64,000 nucleotides of DNA from Methylophilus glucosoxydans (GCF_042676145.1 NZ_JBHTJW010000002.1:558001-622000); one strand, 5' to 3'. Shown: positions 33,409-42,860, counted from the first letter of the stretch. Translations and numbers: made by a program. The notes: a model not told the origin generated them from the sequence alone.

Positions 33409-33846
33409 ATGCAATTAAACACGATTAAGCCTGCTGCAGGCGCAAAAAAAGCACCTCGTCGTTTAGGTCGTGGGATTGGTTCTGGCTTGGGTAAAACTGG
33501 TGGCCGTGGTCACAAAGGTCAAAAATCCCGTGCTGGCGGTTTCCATAAAGTAGGTTTTGAAGGCGGTCAAATGCCTTTGCAACGTCGCTTGCCTAAACGT
33601 GGTTTTAACTCCCTGACTCATGCAGACACCGCACGTATTCGTACTAGCGAGTTGGCTTTGGTTGATGCTGAGGTGGTTGATATCTTGGCATTGAAAGCAG
33701 CGAAATTGGTTCCAGCTGCTGTGAAGGCAGTGAAAGTCTATCTGTCTGGTGAAGTTTCAGCCAAGGTTCAAGTGCAAGGGTTGTTGTTGACCAAAGGTGC
33801 TAAGGCAGCCATTGAAGCAGCTGGCGGCAAAGTGCTGGAAGTATAA
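33409..33846 (+). CDS. rplO: 50S ribosomal protein L15
   Basis: L15, a late assembly protein. The glycine-rich basic N-terminal arm RRLGRGIGSGLGKTGGRGHK and the FEGGQMPLQRRLPKRGF motif are intact. Length 145 aa. secY follows after 24 bases. Confidence 0.97.
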   Translation: MQLNTIKPAAGAKKAPRRLGRGIGSGLGKTGGRGHKGQKSRAGGFHKVGFEGGQMPLQRRLPKRGFNSLTHADTARIRTSELALVDAEVVDILALKAAKLVPAAVKAVKVYLSGEVSAKVQVQGLLLTKGAKAAIEAAGGKVLEV

Positions 33847-33870
33847 ACGTAGTCAAAAGAGAGTATCAGC

Positions 33871-35184
33871 TTGGCACAGGATAATATCTTAAGTTCCGTT
33901 GGCAAACTTGGCGAATTAAAAAGCCGTTTGTGGTTCTTGTTGGGTGCATTGGTGGTTTACCGCCTCGGTGCACATATTCCAGTGCCAGGCATTGATCCTA
34001 CAGTGTTGAAGCAGTTGTTCGACACGCAGAAAGATGGCATTTTGGGCATGTTTAACATGTTCTCCGGTGGGGCGCTGTCGCGTTTTACCGTATTTGCCCT
34101 GGGGATCATGCCCTACATTTCTGCGTCGATTATTATGCAGTTGCTCACGGTGGTTTCACCACAGTTGGAGCAGCTGAAAAAAGAAGGTGAAGCTGGTAGA
34201 CGCCAGATCACGAAGTACACGCGTTACGGCACGGTATTGTTAGCGACTTTCCAGGCGCTGGGTATTGCGATCGCACTTGAAGGTCAGGCTGGTCTGGTAT
34301 TGGATCCTGGCTTTGCTTTCCGCATCACTGCAGTTACCACACTGGTGGCCGGGACGATGTTCCTGATGTGGTTGGGTGAGCAGATTACCGAGCGTGGCAT
34401 TGGTAATGGTATTTCTATCATTATTTTTGCCGGGATTGTAGCGGGCTTGCCGCATGCAATTGGTAGCACCTTGGATTTGGCTAAAACAGGCGCATTCTCT
34501 ATTCCATTAGTGATGTTCCTGTTTGTGGCAGTGATTTTAGTGACAGCGCTGGTGGTTTTTGTTGAGCGCGGTCAACGCAAAATCACAGTGAATTACGCAA
34601 AGCGTCAGGTTGGTAACCGCATTTACGGCGGTCAATCGACGCATTTGCCTTTGAAGCTAAATATGTCTGGTGTGATTCCACCGATTTTTGCTTCAAGTAT
34701 TATTTTATTCCCGGCTACTTTAGCTGGTTGGTTTGGTAGCAGTGAGCACATGTATTGGCTCAAGGACGTCAGTGCAAAACTGTCGCCTGGTCAGCCCTTA
34801 TATATCTTGTTGTTTGCTGCAGCGATTTTGTTTTTTGCTTTTTTCTACACGGCATTGGTGTTCAATCCCAAGGAAACTGCAGATAACCTGAAGAAGAGTG
34901 GCGCATTTGTGCCAGGTATTCGCCCAGGTGAGCAAACCGCAAAATATATTGACCGCATCATGGGTCGTTTGACATTGATTGGTGCGCTGTACATTACGCT
35001 GGTTTGTTTATTGCCAGAGTTTTTAGTGTTGAAATTTAATACCCCGTTCTATTTTGGTGGAACTTCATTGTTGATTATCGTTGTTGTGACGATGGACTTT
35101 ATGACGCAGGTGCAATCTCATCTGATGTCGCAACAGTATGAAGGCTTGCTGAAAAAGGCAAACTTTAAGGGGACGGGTAAGTAG
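33871..35184 (+). CDS. secY: SecY, protein translocase channel subunit
   Basis: Ten-helix channel of the general secretion system. The 437-aa protein shows the plug region FNMFSGGALSRFTVFALGIMP and the cytosolic loop VVFVERGQRKITVNYAKRQ. The start is TTG at 33871 behind GAGAG, unusual for an essential gene and consistent with lower synthesis than the ribosomal proteins beside it. Confidence 0.97.
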   Translation: MAQDNILSSVGKLGELKSRLWFLLGALVVYRLGAHIPVPGIDPTVLKQLFDTQKDGILGMFNMFSGGALSRFTVFALGIMPYISASIIMQLLTVVSPQLEQLKKEGEAGRRQITKYTRYGTVLLATFQALGIAIALEGQAGLVLDPGFAFRITAVTTLVAGTMFLMWLGEQITERGIGNGISIIIFAGIVAGLPHAIGSTLDLAKTGAFSIPLVMFLFVAVILVTALVVFVERGQRKITVNYAKRQVGNRIYGGQSTHLPLKLNMSGVIPPIFASSIILFPATLAGWFGSSEHMYWLKDVSAKLSPGQPLYILLFAAAILFFAFFYTALVFNPKETADNLKKSGAFVPGIRPGEQTAKYIDRIMGRLTLIGALYITLVCLLPEFLVLKFNTPFYFGGTSLLIIVVVTMDFMTQVQSHLMSQQYEGLLKKANFKGTGK

Positions 35185-35187
35185 AAG

Positions 35188-35406
35188 ATGGCAAAAGAGG
35201 ATCGCATTGAGATGCAGGGGGAGATTGTTGAAAATCTCCCGAATGCAACTTTTAAAGTGAAACTGGAAAATGGTCATACAGTACTTGGTTACATTTCAGG
35301 CAAAATGCGTATGCATTACATCCGTATTCTGCCAGGTGACAAAGTCACGGTTGAGATGACCCCTTATGATTTAACCCGTGCGCGAATTACATTCCGCGCA
35401 AAGTAA
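35188..35406 (+). CDS. infA: Translation initiation factor IF-1
   Basis: IF-1, an OB-fold protein of 72 aa that occupies the 30S A site. It starts three bases after secY. infA between secY and rpmJ is the common arrangement in betaproteobacteria, whereas E. coli has infA elsewhere. Confidence 0.97.
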   Translation: MAKEDRIEMQGEIVENLPNATFKVKLENGHTVLGYISGKMRMHYIRILPGDKVTVEMTPYDLTRARITFRAK

Positions 35407-35430
35407 GTGAATTAATTAAAGGAAAGTAAG

Positions 35431-35544
35431 ATGAGAGTTCGCGCATCAGTTAAAACATTATGCCGTAACTGTAAAGTCGTAAGACGTCGCGGTGTTGTTC
35501 GCATTATTTGTACTGACCCACGTCATAAACAACGTCAAGGTTAA
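35431..35544 (+). CDS. rpmJ: 50S ribosomal protein L36 (zinc form)
   Basis: A 37-aa protein, MRVRASVKTLCRNCKVVRR in the first half. Zinc ligands Cys11, Cys14, Cys27 and His32 are all present, so it is the zinc-binding type. The ATG follows AAAGGAAAG. It is the last gene of the spc operon, before the alpha operon promoter. Confidence 0.96.
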   Translation: MRVRASVKTLCRNCKVVRRRGVVRIICTDPRHKQRQG

Positions 35545-35558
35545 TGGTAAACAATTGC

Positions 35559-35587
35559 TTGTGAGAGCATAGTGAAGCTGATATAAT
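35559..35587 (+). promoter_or_regulatory. Alpha operon promoter (rpsM onward)
   Basis: TTGTGA (35559-35564), 17-base spacer and TATAAT (35582-35587). The leader of about 60 bases before rpsM contains a short hairpin ATCGT/ACGAT (about 35620-35635). In E. coli the equivalent leader is bound by S4. Confidence 0.65.
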
Positions 35588-35652
35588 ATGCGGCTTTTCT
35601 TTTCTACGCACAAGTTTGATCGTGAAAAACGATTGATTATTGGAGTTTAAGT

Positions 35653-36015
35653 ATGGCTCGTATTGCCGGGGTAAATATCCCAAACCACAAACATGCAGAA
35701 ATTGCGTTGACCTCTATTTATGGTATTGGTCGCGATACTGCGCAGAAGATCTGTGCTGCAGCTGGTGTTTTAACTACTGTAAAGGTTAAAGACTTGAGCG
35801 ATGCAGAAGTAGAGAAGCTGCGTGACGAAGTGGCTAAATACACTGTAGAAGGTGATTTGCGTCGTGAAGTGACCATGAATATCAAACGTTTGATGGACTT
35901 GGGTTGCTACCGCGGTATTCGCCATCGTCGTGGTTTGCCAGTGCGCGGTCAGCGTACCAAAACCAATGCGCGTACACGCAAAGGTCCGGTTAAAGCGATC
36001 AAACAAGCTAAATAA
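35653..36015 (+). CDS. rpsM: 30S ribosomal protein S13
   Basis: S13 of the 30S head, bridging to the 50S. The 120-aa protein has MARIAGVNIPNHKHAEIALTS and the basic end RGLPVRGQRTKTNARTRKGP. It follows TTGGAG. First gene of the alpha operon. Confidence 0.98.
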   Translation: MARIAGVNIPNHKHAEIALTSIYGIGRDTAQKICAAAGVLTTVKVKDLSDAEVEKLRDEVAKYTVEGDLRREVTMNIKRLMDLGCYRGIRHRRGLPVRGQRTKTNARTRKGPVKAIKQAK

Positions 36016-36054
36016 TCTTTATTGAACAAAAGTAAATATTAAGGACAGTACAAC

Positions 36055-36444
36055 ATGGCAAAAGCTAATGTACGCGTTAGAAAAAAAGTTAAAAAGAATA
36101 TTGCCGAGGGTATTGCCCACGTGCACGCTTCTTTTAACAACACGATTATCACGATTACCGATCGTCAAGGCAATGCATTGTCATGGGCTACTTCCGGTGG
36201 TCAAGGTTTTAAAGGTTCACGTAAGAGTACTCCATTTGCTGCTCAGGTAGCTTCTGAGGTGGCTGGTAAAGCCGCTCAGGAGTCTGGTGTGAAGAATCTG
36301 GAAGTGCGTATTAAAGGGCCAGGTCCAGGTCGTGAATCTGCTGTGCGTGCGTTGAATGCTGCTGGTTTCAAAATCACTAGCATTACGGATGTGACCCCGG
36401 TACCTCATAACGGTTGCCGTCCACCGAAAAAACGCAGAATTTAA
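36055..36444 (+). CDS. rpsK: 30S ribosomal protein S11
   Basis: S11 of the 30S platform. The 129-aa protein contains HVHASFNNTIITITDRQGNA and the C-terminal TPVPHNGCRPPKKRRI. It lies between rpsM and rpsD. Confidence 0.98.
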   Translation: MAKANVRVRKKVKKNIAEGIAHVHASFNNTIITITDRQGNALSWATSGGQGFKGSRKSTPFAAQVASEVAGKAAQESGVKNLEVRIKGPGPGRESAVRALNAAGFKITSITDVTPVPHNGCRPPKKRRI

Positions 36445-36491
36445 TTCATTTCGCTGTCACAGATTAGCGAATCGATTACTGGAGAACTATT

Positions 36492-37121
36492 TTGGCTAGA
36501 AATTTAGACCCTAAATGCCGTCAATGCCGTCGTGAAGGTGAAAAGCTGTTTCTGAAAGCAGAAAAATGCTTTACAGACAAATGCGCGATCGAAAAGCGCA
36601 ACTTCGCACCAGGTCAGCATGGTCAACGCCGTAACTCACGTTTGTCAGACTATGGTGTCCAACTGCGTGAGAAACAAAAAGTACGTCGTATCTACGGCGT
36701 ATTGGAAGGTCAATTCCGTACTTACTACGCGGAAGCTGACCGTCAAAAAGGCATTACTGGTGAGAGCCTGTTGCAGTTGCTGGAGTCCCGTTTGGACAAC
36801 GTTGCATACCGTATGGGTTTGGCTGGTTCTCGCTCAGAAGCACGTCAAGTGGTCCGTCATAACGCTATTTTGGTTAACGGCAAGCGCGTAAACGTTCCTT
36901 CCTATCAAGTGAAGGCTGGTGACGTGATTTCTGTGGCTGATAAAGCAAAAACACAATTGCGTATTAAAGCAGCTGTTGAAGCAGCTGAACAGCGTGGTTT
37001 CCCTGAGTGGTTGGAAGTCGACGTCAAAGCATTGTCTGGTAAGTTTAAGGCTAAACCTCAGCGTGATGAGTTGCCTGCTACCATCAATGAATCATTGATC
37101 GTTGAATTGTATTCTAAGTAA
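36492..37121 (+). CDS. rpsD: 30S ribosomal protein S4
   Basis: S4, 16S assembly initiator and translational repressor of the alpha operon in E. coli. The S4 RNA-binding domain is at about 98-160 (LESRLDNVAYRMGLAGSRSEAR, read in two parts). Length 209 aa. The only start giving MARNLDPKC is TTG at 36492, after GGAGAAC; the N-terminal Cys residues resemble the zinc-type S4 spacing CRQCRREGEKLFLKAEKC. Confidence 0.97.
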   Translation: MARNLDPKCRQCRREGEKLFLKAEKCFTDKCAIEKRNFAPGQHGQRRNSRLSDYGVQLREKQKVRRIYGVLEGQFRTYYAEADRQKGITGESLLQLLESRLDNVAYRMGLAGSRSEARQVVRHNAILVNGKRVNVPSYQVKAGDVISVADKAKTQLRIKAAVEAAEQRGFPEWLEVDVKALSGKFKAKPQRDELPATINESLIVELYSK

Positions 37122-37177
37122 TCGCTTAGTCTAGGCTAAGGTTTATTTTTTAATACCCAATTACTTCAAGGAATTGT

Positions 37178-38164
37178 ATGCAAAATAACCCTACAGATTA
37201 TTTGAAGCCACGTGTTGTTGACGTTGAAGTGATAACGCCACTCCGCGCACGTGTGACTTTGGAGCCAATGGAACGTGGCTTTGGCTATACCTTGGGTAAT
37301 GCGTTAAGAAGAGTCTTGCTCTCTTCCATTCCGGGTTTTGCCATTACTGAAGTAAAAATTGATGGTGTCGTACATGAGTACTCCACTATCGAAGGTGTGC
37401 AAGAAGATGTTGTTGATATCTTGCTCAACCTCAAAGGTGTTGCTTTAAAACTGCACAACAAAACTGAAACCATTCTGGTTTTGAGCAAAAGCGGTGAAGG
37501 GATTGTGACAGCGGGTGATTTTGAAGTGGGTCATGATGCTGAGATTGTGAACCCAAATCATATCCTTGCTAACATCACTAAAGGCGGTAAGTTGAACCTA
37601 GAAGTGAAAGTTGAAATGGGTCGTGGTTATCAACCTGTTCCAGCGCGCCAAAAAGCCAACGATGAAGACCGTGTGTTGGGCTTCATGATGGTGGATGCGT
37701 CTTTCAGCCCGATCAACAAAGTCAGCTATCATGTTGAAAGTGCCCGTGTTGAGCAGCGTACTGACCTCGACAAGCTGATTATGGATGTGGAAACCAACGG
37801 TATCATCGAGCCTGAGCAGGCGATTCGTGATGCTGCACGTATCCTGATTGGTCAGTTGTCTGTATTTGCGAACCTGGAAGGTGCTTCTGCTGACGTTGAA
37901 GTGAAAGCAGCTCCACAGGTAGATCCTATCCTGTTGCGTCCAGTAGATGATCTGGAATTGACAGTACGTTCTGCCAACTGCCTCAAAGCAGAAAACATTT
38001 TCTACATTGGTGATCTGATTCAGCGTACTGAAAACGAATTGCTGAAGGCGCCTAACCTGGGTAGAAAATCATTGAATGAAATTAAAGATGTGTTGGCCTC
38101 CAAAGGCTTAACACTGGGAATGAAGCTGGAAAACTGGCCACCTGTTGGCTTGGAAAAAGCTTAA
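37178..38164 (+). CDS. rpoA: RNA polymerase subunit alpha
   Basis: The alpha subunit, 328 aa. N-terminal dimerisation domain contains ERGFGYTLGNALRRVLLSS; the C-terminal DNA-binding domain (about 245-328) has the helix-hairpin region RSANCLKAENIFYIGDLIQR. It contacts UP elements and activators such as FNR, for which a site exists before petA. Confidence 0.98.
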   Translation: MQNNPTDYLKPRVVDVEVITPLRARVTLEPMERGFGYTLGNALRRVLLSSIPGFAITEVKIDGVVHEYSTIEGVQEDVVDILLNLKGVALKLHNKTETILVLSKSGEGIVTAGDFEVGHDAEIVNPNHILANITKGGKLNLEVKVEMGRGYQPVPARQKANDEDRVLGFMMVDASFSPINKVSYHVESARVEQRTDLDKLIMDVETNGIIEPEQAIRDAARILIGQLSVFANLEGASADVEVKAAPQVDPILLRPVDDLELTVRSANCLKAENIFYIGDLIQRTENELLKAPNLGRKSLNEIKDVLASKGLTLGMKLENWPPVGLEKA

Positions 38165-38197
38165 TTTCTAATAAGATAAATACTTAAGGAAATTACT

Positions 38198-38584
38198 ATG
38201 CGTCACGGTAATAGCAATCGTAAATTGAACAGAACCAGCAGCCACCGTGCTGCCATGTTCCGCAACATGGTGACCTCTTTGCTGCGTCACGAAGTGATCA
38301 AAACAACTTTGCCAAAAGCAAAAGAGCTGCGTAAGTACGCTGAGCCTCTGATCACTTTGGGTAAAACACCTACACTGGCAAACCGTCGTTTGGCGTTCAG
38401 CCGTCTGCGTGACCGTGACATCGTTGGTAAACTGTTCGGTGAACTAGGTCCACGTTACAATGCACGCAATGGTGGTTACCTGCGTATTCTGAAATGTGGT
38501 TTCCGCAACGGTGACAATGCGCCTATGGCGTTTGTTGAGTTGGTAGACCGTCCAGAAGTTGCAGAAGCACCAGCTGCAGAGTAA
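38198..38584 (+). CDS. rplQ: 50S ribosomal protein L17
   Basis: L17, last gene of the alpha operon, 128 aa. It starts MRHGNSNRKLNRTSSHRAAM as usual and ends with a short acidic Ala tail AEAPAAE. A strong terminator follows after 16 bases. Confidence 0.98.
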   Translation: MRHGNSNRKLNRTSSHRAAMFRNMVTSLLRHEVIKTTLPKAKELRKYAEPLITLGKTPTLANRRLAFSRLRDRDIVGKLFGELGPRYNARNGGYLRILKCGFRNGDNAPMAFVELVDRPEVAEAPAAE

Positions 38585-38600
38585 GTTCTGACGCATCAAT

Positions 38601-38628
38601 AAAAAAGCCAGCAATCGCTGGCTTTTTT
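38601..38628 (+). terminator. Bidirectional terminator after rplQ
   Basis: A perfect 12-bp stem AAAAAAGCCAGC/GCTGGCTTTTTT with AATC loop. It ends the alpha operon and, read on the other strand, the convergent thioredoxin-fold gene, whose stop codon it just overlaps. Confidence 0.93.
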
Positions 38629-38875
38629 ATTTGGTACGATGCGATAACAGCCATTGACTGACTTGTTCGCTATTAAAAGGCCAAGCCAGTATATTCTCCT
38701 GATCTGACGAGTTTTCTAACAATACTGGAATGCTGATTTGATAGCGTTCTAGCAATTTTTCATCTTCAATAATGTCTACGTATTGATAAGGTAGTTTTAA
38801 GGCCTGCAAAATACGCTCTGCATCCTCACAGAGATGGCACCCAAGGGTGCCAAATAATATCAATGGCTTTTGCAT
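38627..38875 (-). CDS. Glutaredoxin-like protein (DUF836 family)
   Basis: An 82-aa thioredoxin-fold protein with a CHLC active site (Cys13 and Cys16) in LFGTLGCHLCEDA, and the cis-Pro region ISIPVLL. It matches the short DUF836 glutaredoxin-like family, whose substrate is unknown. It is alone on the minus strand between rplQ and the divergent mgtE. Confidence 0.8.
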   Translation of the reverse strand: MQKPLILFGTLGCHLCEDAERILQALKLPYQYVDIIEDEKLLERYQISIPVLLENSSDQENILAWPFNSEQVSQWLLSHRTK

Positions 38876-38953
38876 AAAAGTCTAGGTAGTGTCATCAACG
38901 CTTTGTACAATAATACCTGCAAAAAATAACGGCTGCTCAATATTGGATCCTGC

Positions 38954-40411
38954 ATGACAGAAATTCACGAACATGATGAAAAAGTAATTGAAGGCAAAGA
39001 AAGCCTCAGTGAGACTTTGCAGCAAGTGATCCATTTATTGGGTAAACACAAGCTGGTTGAGCATGTCGTGCATAGGCAGGATATGCCGAATCATGATCTG
39101 GTTGAGACGCTTGTACACAAGCAGAATTTGAATGTGCTGCAGCACAAATTGGATCAGCTACATCCGGCCGACGTTGCCTATATCTTGGAATCGCTGCCAT
39201 TAGACGATCGTTTAATGGTTTGGGATCTGGTAAAAGCAGAACGTGATGGCGAGATTTTGCTCGAAGTATCGGATGCGGTGCGCCAGACACTGATTGCTGA
39301 CATGGATAGCGAAGAGTTGCTCGCCGCCGCCGAGCAGCTTGATACCGATGAGCTGGCTGATCTTGCGCCTGATTTACCTAAAGATGTATTGCAGGACTTG
39401 CTGTATAGCCTGGATACACAGCATCGTGAGCGTTTGCAATCAGCGCTGTCTTATCCCGATGATACGGTCGGTTCGATTATGGACTTTGATATTGTGACCA
39501 TTCGGGACGATATCACGCTGGAAGTGGTCTTGCGCTATCTGCGCAGATTGCCTAAGTTTCCCGACCATACCGACAAGTTGTTTGTCATTAATCGCGATGA
39601 CATCCTGCAAGGGGTTTTGCCACTCAAGCGTATTATTCTGAATGATCCGGAGACCAAAGTCGGCGATATCATGTCTACCGATGCTGTGGTGTTTCACCCT
39701 GAGGATATGGCGGACCAGGCGGCGATGGCGTTTGAACGTTATGACCTGGTGACTGCCCCGGTGGTAGATAATAATCGCAAGCTGGTCGGCAGGATTACCG
39801 TGGATACGGTGATGGATATCATCCGTGAAGAGGCCGAGGCGGATATGCTGTCTTTGGCTGGTTTGCGCGAAGAAGAAGACTTCTTTGCTTCCATCTGGAA
39901 GTCGGTGCAAAACCGTTGGGCGTGGTTGGCAATTAACTTGGTGACGGCGCTGGTTGCTTCCCGAGTCATTGGCTTGTTTGAGGGCAGTATTGAGCGAATT
40001 GTTGCTTTGGCTGCACTGATGCCGATTGTTGCCGGCATAGGCGGCAATTCCGGCAACCAAACCACCACCATGATTGTACGCGGTCTGGCTTTGGGGCAGA
40101 TTTCTGGCTATCACATGAAGTCTCTGTTGCAAAAAGAGATGGGCGTGGCTTTGCTGAATGGCTTAATCTGGGGCAGTGTGCTCGGCCTGATCGCTTTTTG
40201 GCTCTATCATAGCGCGGCCTTGGGGCTGGTCATGATGTCAGCGATGACACTTAATTTGTTGTTGGCGGCCATTATTGGCGTCACCATTCCTTTGGTGATG
40301 AATAAACTGGATCGTGACCCCGCCGTGGGATCCAGCGTCCTCATTACGGCAATCACCGACAGCGGCGGCTTTATGATTTTTCTCGGCCTGGCCACCATCT
40401 TCTTGTTATAA
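38954..40411 (+). CDS. mgtE: Magnesium transporter MgtE
   Basis: A 485-aa MgtE channel. An N-terminal MgtE_N helical domain (about 60-160) with LHPADVAYILESLPLDDR is followed by two CBS domains (about 165-290), then five membrane helices. The pore motif PIVAGIGGNSGNQTTTM is intact. It takes up Mg2+ under control of cytosolic Mg2+ sensed by the CBS domains. No Mg2+ riboswitch fits in the 78-base upstream gap. Confidence 0.93.
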   Translation: MTEIHEHDEKVIEGKESLSETLQQVIHLLGKHKLVEHVVHRQDMPNHDLVETLVHKQNLNVLQHKLDQLHPADVAYILESLPLDDRLMVWDLVKAERDGEILLEVSDAVRQTLIADMDSEELLAAAEQLDTDELADLAPDLPKDVLQDLLYSLDTQHRERLQSALSYPDDTVGSIMDFDIVTIRDDITLEVVLRYLRRLPKFPDHTDKLFVINRDDILQGVLPLKRIILNDPETKVGDIMSTDAVVFHPEDMADQAAMAFERYDLVTAPVVDNNRKLVGRITVDTVMDIIREEAEADMLSLAGLREEEDFFASIWKSVQNRWAWLAINLVTALVASRVIGLFEGSIERIVALAALMPIVAGIGGNSGNQTTTMIVRGLALGQISGYHMKSLLQKEMGVALLNGLIWGSVLGLIAFWLYHSAALGLVMMSAMTLNLLLAAIIGVTIPLVMNKLDRDPAVGSSVLITAITDSGGFMIFLGLATIFLL

Positions 40412-40421
40412 GCGGTAATAC

Positions 40422-41714
40422 ATGGATAGCGATATTGATATTCTCTGGAAAGAAATTGCGCACGACCTGAGCTCGGTGTCGGCGTTATGGCAATTATTCA
40501 TCATTGGTGCCGTGCTCGCTGTCAGCGGGCTGTTAAATCTGCACTTACGCAAGCAAATTGCGGCAGGGCGCGTAAACATCGTGTACAAAATACTGCTGGG
40601 CGGAATTGAGCGGCTGTTTTTTCCTCTGGTCGCATTTTTAATGTTACTGATTACCCGGCTCAGCCTGGAGCATTGGATGCATGTGGGGTTGATCAAGCTG
40701 TCAGTGCGCATGCTGCTGGCGATGGTGGTGATTCGCAGTTTTGTTTATGTATTGCGTTATGTCTTTTCACCTGGCGCCTGGCTGCATTCGTTTGAGCGCG
40801 TGATCGCCTGGTGTGTCTGGGTCATTGTTGCTTTGCATATCAGCGGTTTTCTCGATCCGGCATTGCAGATTCTCGAAGACGTGAAATTCACTGTCGGCAG
40901 GCAAAAGCTGAACCTGTTGTTGCTGCTTCAAGGCAGTCTGACCATCGTCATTACCATGCTGGTGGCATTGTGGCTGAGCCGCATTATTGAGATGCGCTTG
41001 ATGGCTGCTACCAATATCAATGGCAACTGGCGCGTGATTATGGTCAAGCTGGTGCGCATGGTGGCGATTGTGATTGCCTTGCTGATGTCCATGGCGGCGG
41101 TGGGCATAGATGTCACCATGTTGTCCGTCTTTGGCGGCGCGCTCGGTGTTGGGTTGGGGTTTGGCTTACAAAAGATCGCCAGTAACTACGTGAGCGGCTT
41201 TATCATTTTGATGGATAAGTCTCTGCACATGGGTGACCTGATTACCATTGGCGACCATCATGGTGTTGTGCAAGAGTTGCGCTCTCGTTACATGATCCTG
41301 CAGAAGCCCGATTCGACAGAAATCATCATTCCTAACGAGAAGATGATTACGGATGTGGTAATCAATCATACCTCTGCAGTACATACAGCCAAGGTGCCTA
41401 TTCCTATTCAGATCTCCTATGAAAGCGATCTTGATCTGGCAATACAGTTATTAAAAGAAATCGGCAGAACACATGAGCGCACCATACAGCATGATACGGC
41501 GGTAGATGTGACAATCAAGTCATTTGGTCAGAACGGCATTGATTTAGTATTGGCGGTTTGGGTTCCAAATCCTGAGGAAGGGACAGCCAAATTACAAAGT
41601 GACATTTATTATGAGATTTGGCGGCGCTTTAAAGCCAATAATATTCGGATTCCATATCCACAGCAGGAGGTCCGTATTATTTCCTCTTCAAACGCTGTTA
41701 ATGGCGATGAATAA
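40422..41714 (+). CDS. MscS-family mechanosensitive ion channel
   Basis: A 430-aa MscS-type channel with about five or six membrane segments before the pore helix GGALGVGLGFGLQKIASNYVSG, followed by the beta domain (TIGDHHGVVQELRSRYMIL). It is longer than E. coli MscS (286 aa), with extra N-terminal helices. It would release solutes on osmotic downshock. It starts ten bases after mgtE and may be co-transcribed with it. Confidence 0.88.
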   Translation: MDSDIDILWKEIAHDLSSVSALWQLFIIGAVLAVSGLLNLHLRKQIAAGRVNIVYKILLGGIERLFFPLVAFLMLLITRLSLEHWMHVGLIKLSVRMLLAMVVIRSFVYVLRYVFSPGAWLHSFERVIAWCVWVIVALHISGFLDPALQILEDVKFTVGRQKLNLLLLLQGSLTIVITMLVALWLSRIIEMRLMAATNINGNWRVIMVKLVRMVAIVIALLMSMAAVGIDVTMLSVFGGALGVGLGFGLQKIASNYVSGFIILMDKSLHMGDLITIGDHHGVVQELRSRYMILQKPDSTEIIIPNEKMITDVVINHTSAVHTAKVPIPIQISYESDLDLAIQLLKEIGRTHERTIQHDTAVDVTIKSFGQNGIDLVLAVWVPNPEEGTAKLQSDIYYEIWRRFKANNIRIPYPQQEVRIISSSNAVNGDE

Positions 41715-41733
41715 ACTATGAATCACGGCCAAT

Positions 41734-41761
41734 AAAAAAGCCTGCATATGCAGGCTTTTTT
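41734..41761. terminator. Bidirectional terminator between mscS-like gene and rpmG
   Basis: A 28-bp perfect palindrome, AAAAAAGCCTGCAT and its complement. It ends convergent transcripts from both sides. Confidence 0.92.
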
Positions 41762-41782
41762 ATTAAACATTTGAAACTAAAA

Positions 41783-41938
41783 TTATTTTAATTTAGTTTC
41801 TTTGTACATGACATGCTTGCGAGCAACTGGATCAAATTTTTTGATCTCCATTTTCTCTGGCATGGTACGTTTGTTTTTAGTGGTGGTATAGAAATGACCT
41901 GTACCAGCACTGGATTCCAATTTGATTTTTTCACGCAT
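41783..41938 (-). CDS. rpmG: 50S ribosomal protein L33 (zinc-free form)
   Basis: A 51-aa L33, beginning MREKIKLESSAGTGHFYTTT and ending in KHVMYKETKLK. It has no cysteines, so it is the zinc-independent form. It lies 31 bases after rpmB on the same strand; rpmB-rpmG is a conserved pair next to radC and coaBC-dut in E. coli. Confidence 0.95.
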   Translation of the reverse strand: MREKIKLESSAGTGHFYTTTKNKRTMPEKMEIKKFDPVARKHVMYKETKLK

Positions 41939-41969
41939 GATATTGTCCTTTGCTCACTAGTGCTGCGAG

Positions 41970-42206
41970 TTAGATTTTTTCGCCAGCAGCGCGCAAATCA
42001 GCCAATACTGCATCGATACCATTTTTGTCGATGGTACGCAAAGCGGCGTTAGTAATGCGCAGGCTTACCCAGCGGTTTTCGCTCTCAACCCAAAACTTAC
42101 GGTTTTGCAAGTTAGGCAAGAAACGACGTCTTGTTTTGTTTTGTGCGTGGGAAACGTTGTTACCCACCATTGGTTTTTTACCGGTTACCTGACATACACG
42201 TGCCAT
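41970..42206 (-). CDS. rpmB: 50S ribosomal protein L28
   Basis: A 78-aa L28 starting MARVCQVTGKKPMVGNNVSH. I use the ATG at 42206; an upstream in-frame ATG at 42218 would add four residues not seen in homologues. It is first of the rpmB-rpmG pair. Confidence 0.96.
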   Translation of the reverse strand: MARVCQVTGKKPMVGNNVSHAQNKTRRRFLPNLQNRKFWVESENRWVSLRITNAALRTIDKNGIDAVLADLRAAGEKI

Positions 42207-42301
42207 GGTTGTCTCCAAATACTTTTATCTTTTCAGAAAGAGCGAGATTATAGATTGAAATCTATGATCAAATCAAGCAATTATTGCAACTTTTCAAATA
42301 A

Positions 42302-42754
42302 TTAGTGCTTGCCTGTGCTGCCAAAGCCGCCTTCACCGCGCTCACTGCTGGTAAATTCATCCACGATATGAAAATCTGCCTGCACTACCGGCACAATCAC
42401 CATCTGCGCGATCCGTTCCATCGGGTTCAAAATAAACGGTTCTTTACTGCGGTTCCAGCACGAGACCAGCAGCTGCCCCTGGTAGTCAGAGTCAATCAGG
42501 CCTACTAAGTTGCCCAATACGATGCCATGTTTATGGCCCAAGCCAGAGCGCGGCAGAATCATGGCAGCGTAATAAGTGTTATCGATATGAATCGCCATAC
42601 CAGTTGGGATCATGATGGTCTCCCCCGCTTGTATGGTTTGCGTATGTTCAATACACGCTCTTAAATCCAGCCCTGCAGACCCAGGTGTCGCGTAACTTGG
42701 CATCATATGATGCAAACGAGGATCAAGGATTTTAAGGTCTACGGTAATTGACAT
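42302..42754 (-). CDS. dut: dUTP pyrophosphatase
   Basis: Trimeric dUTPase of 150 aa, hydrolysing dUTP to dUMP. Motifs in order: TPGSAGLDLRA, MILPRSGLGHKHGIVLGNLVG, IDSDYQGQLLVSCWNRS, ERIAQMVIVP and the C-terminal RGEGGFGSTG loop that covers the active site. The ATG at 42754 fits the family; a longer frame to 42823 is not needed. In E. coli dut directly follows coaBC; here a receptor gene lies between. Confidence 0.95.
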   Translation of the reverse strand: MSITVDLKILDPRLHHMMPSYATPGSAGLDLRACIEHTQTIQAGETIMIPTGMAIHIDNTYYAAMILPRSGLGHKHGIVLGNLVGLIDSDYQGQLLVSCWNRSKEPFILNPMERIAQMVIVPVVQADFHIVDEFTSSERGEGGFGSTGKH

Positions 42755-42836
42755 GCGACTGGCTCCAGAAACTGATTGCGCTATTAAACACGAAATGGCG
42801 TCGAAAATCACTAATCGCGGCAAGGCTATTCAATAA

Positions 42837-42860
42837 AAAAGCCAGCGGATGCTGGCTTTT
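42837..42860 (-). terminator. Terminator of the TonB-dependent receptor gene
   Basis: Stem AAAAGCCAGC/GCTGGCTTTT with GGAT loop; read on the minus strand it ends in six T. It isolates the receptor from dut. Confidence 0.85.
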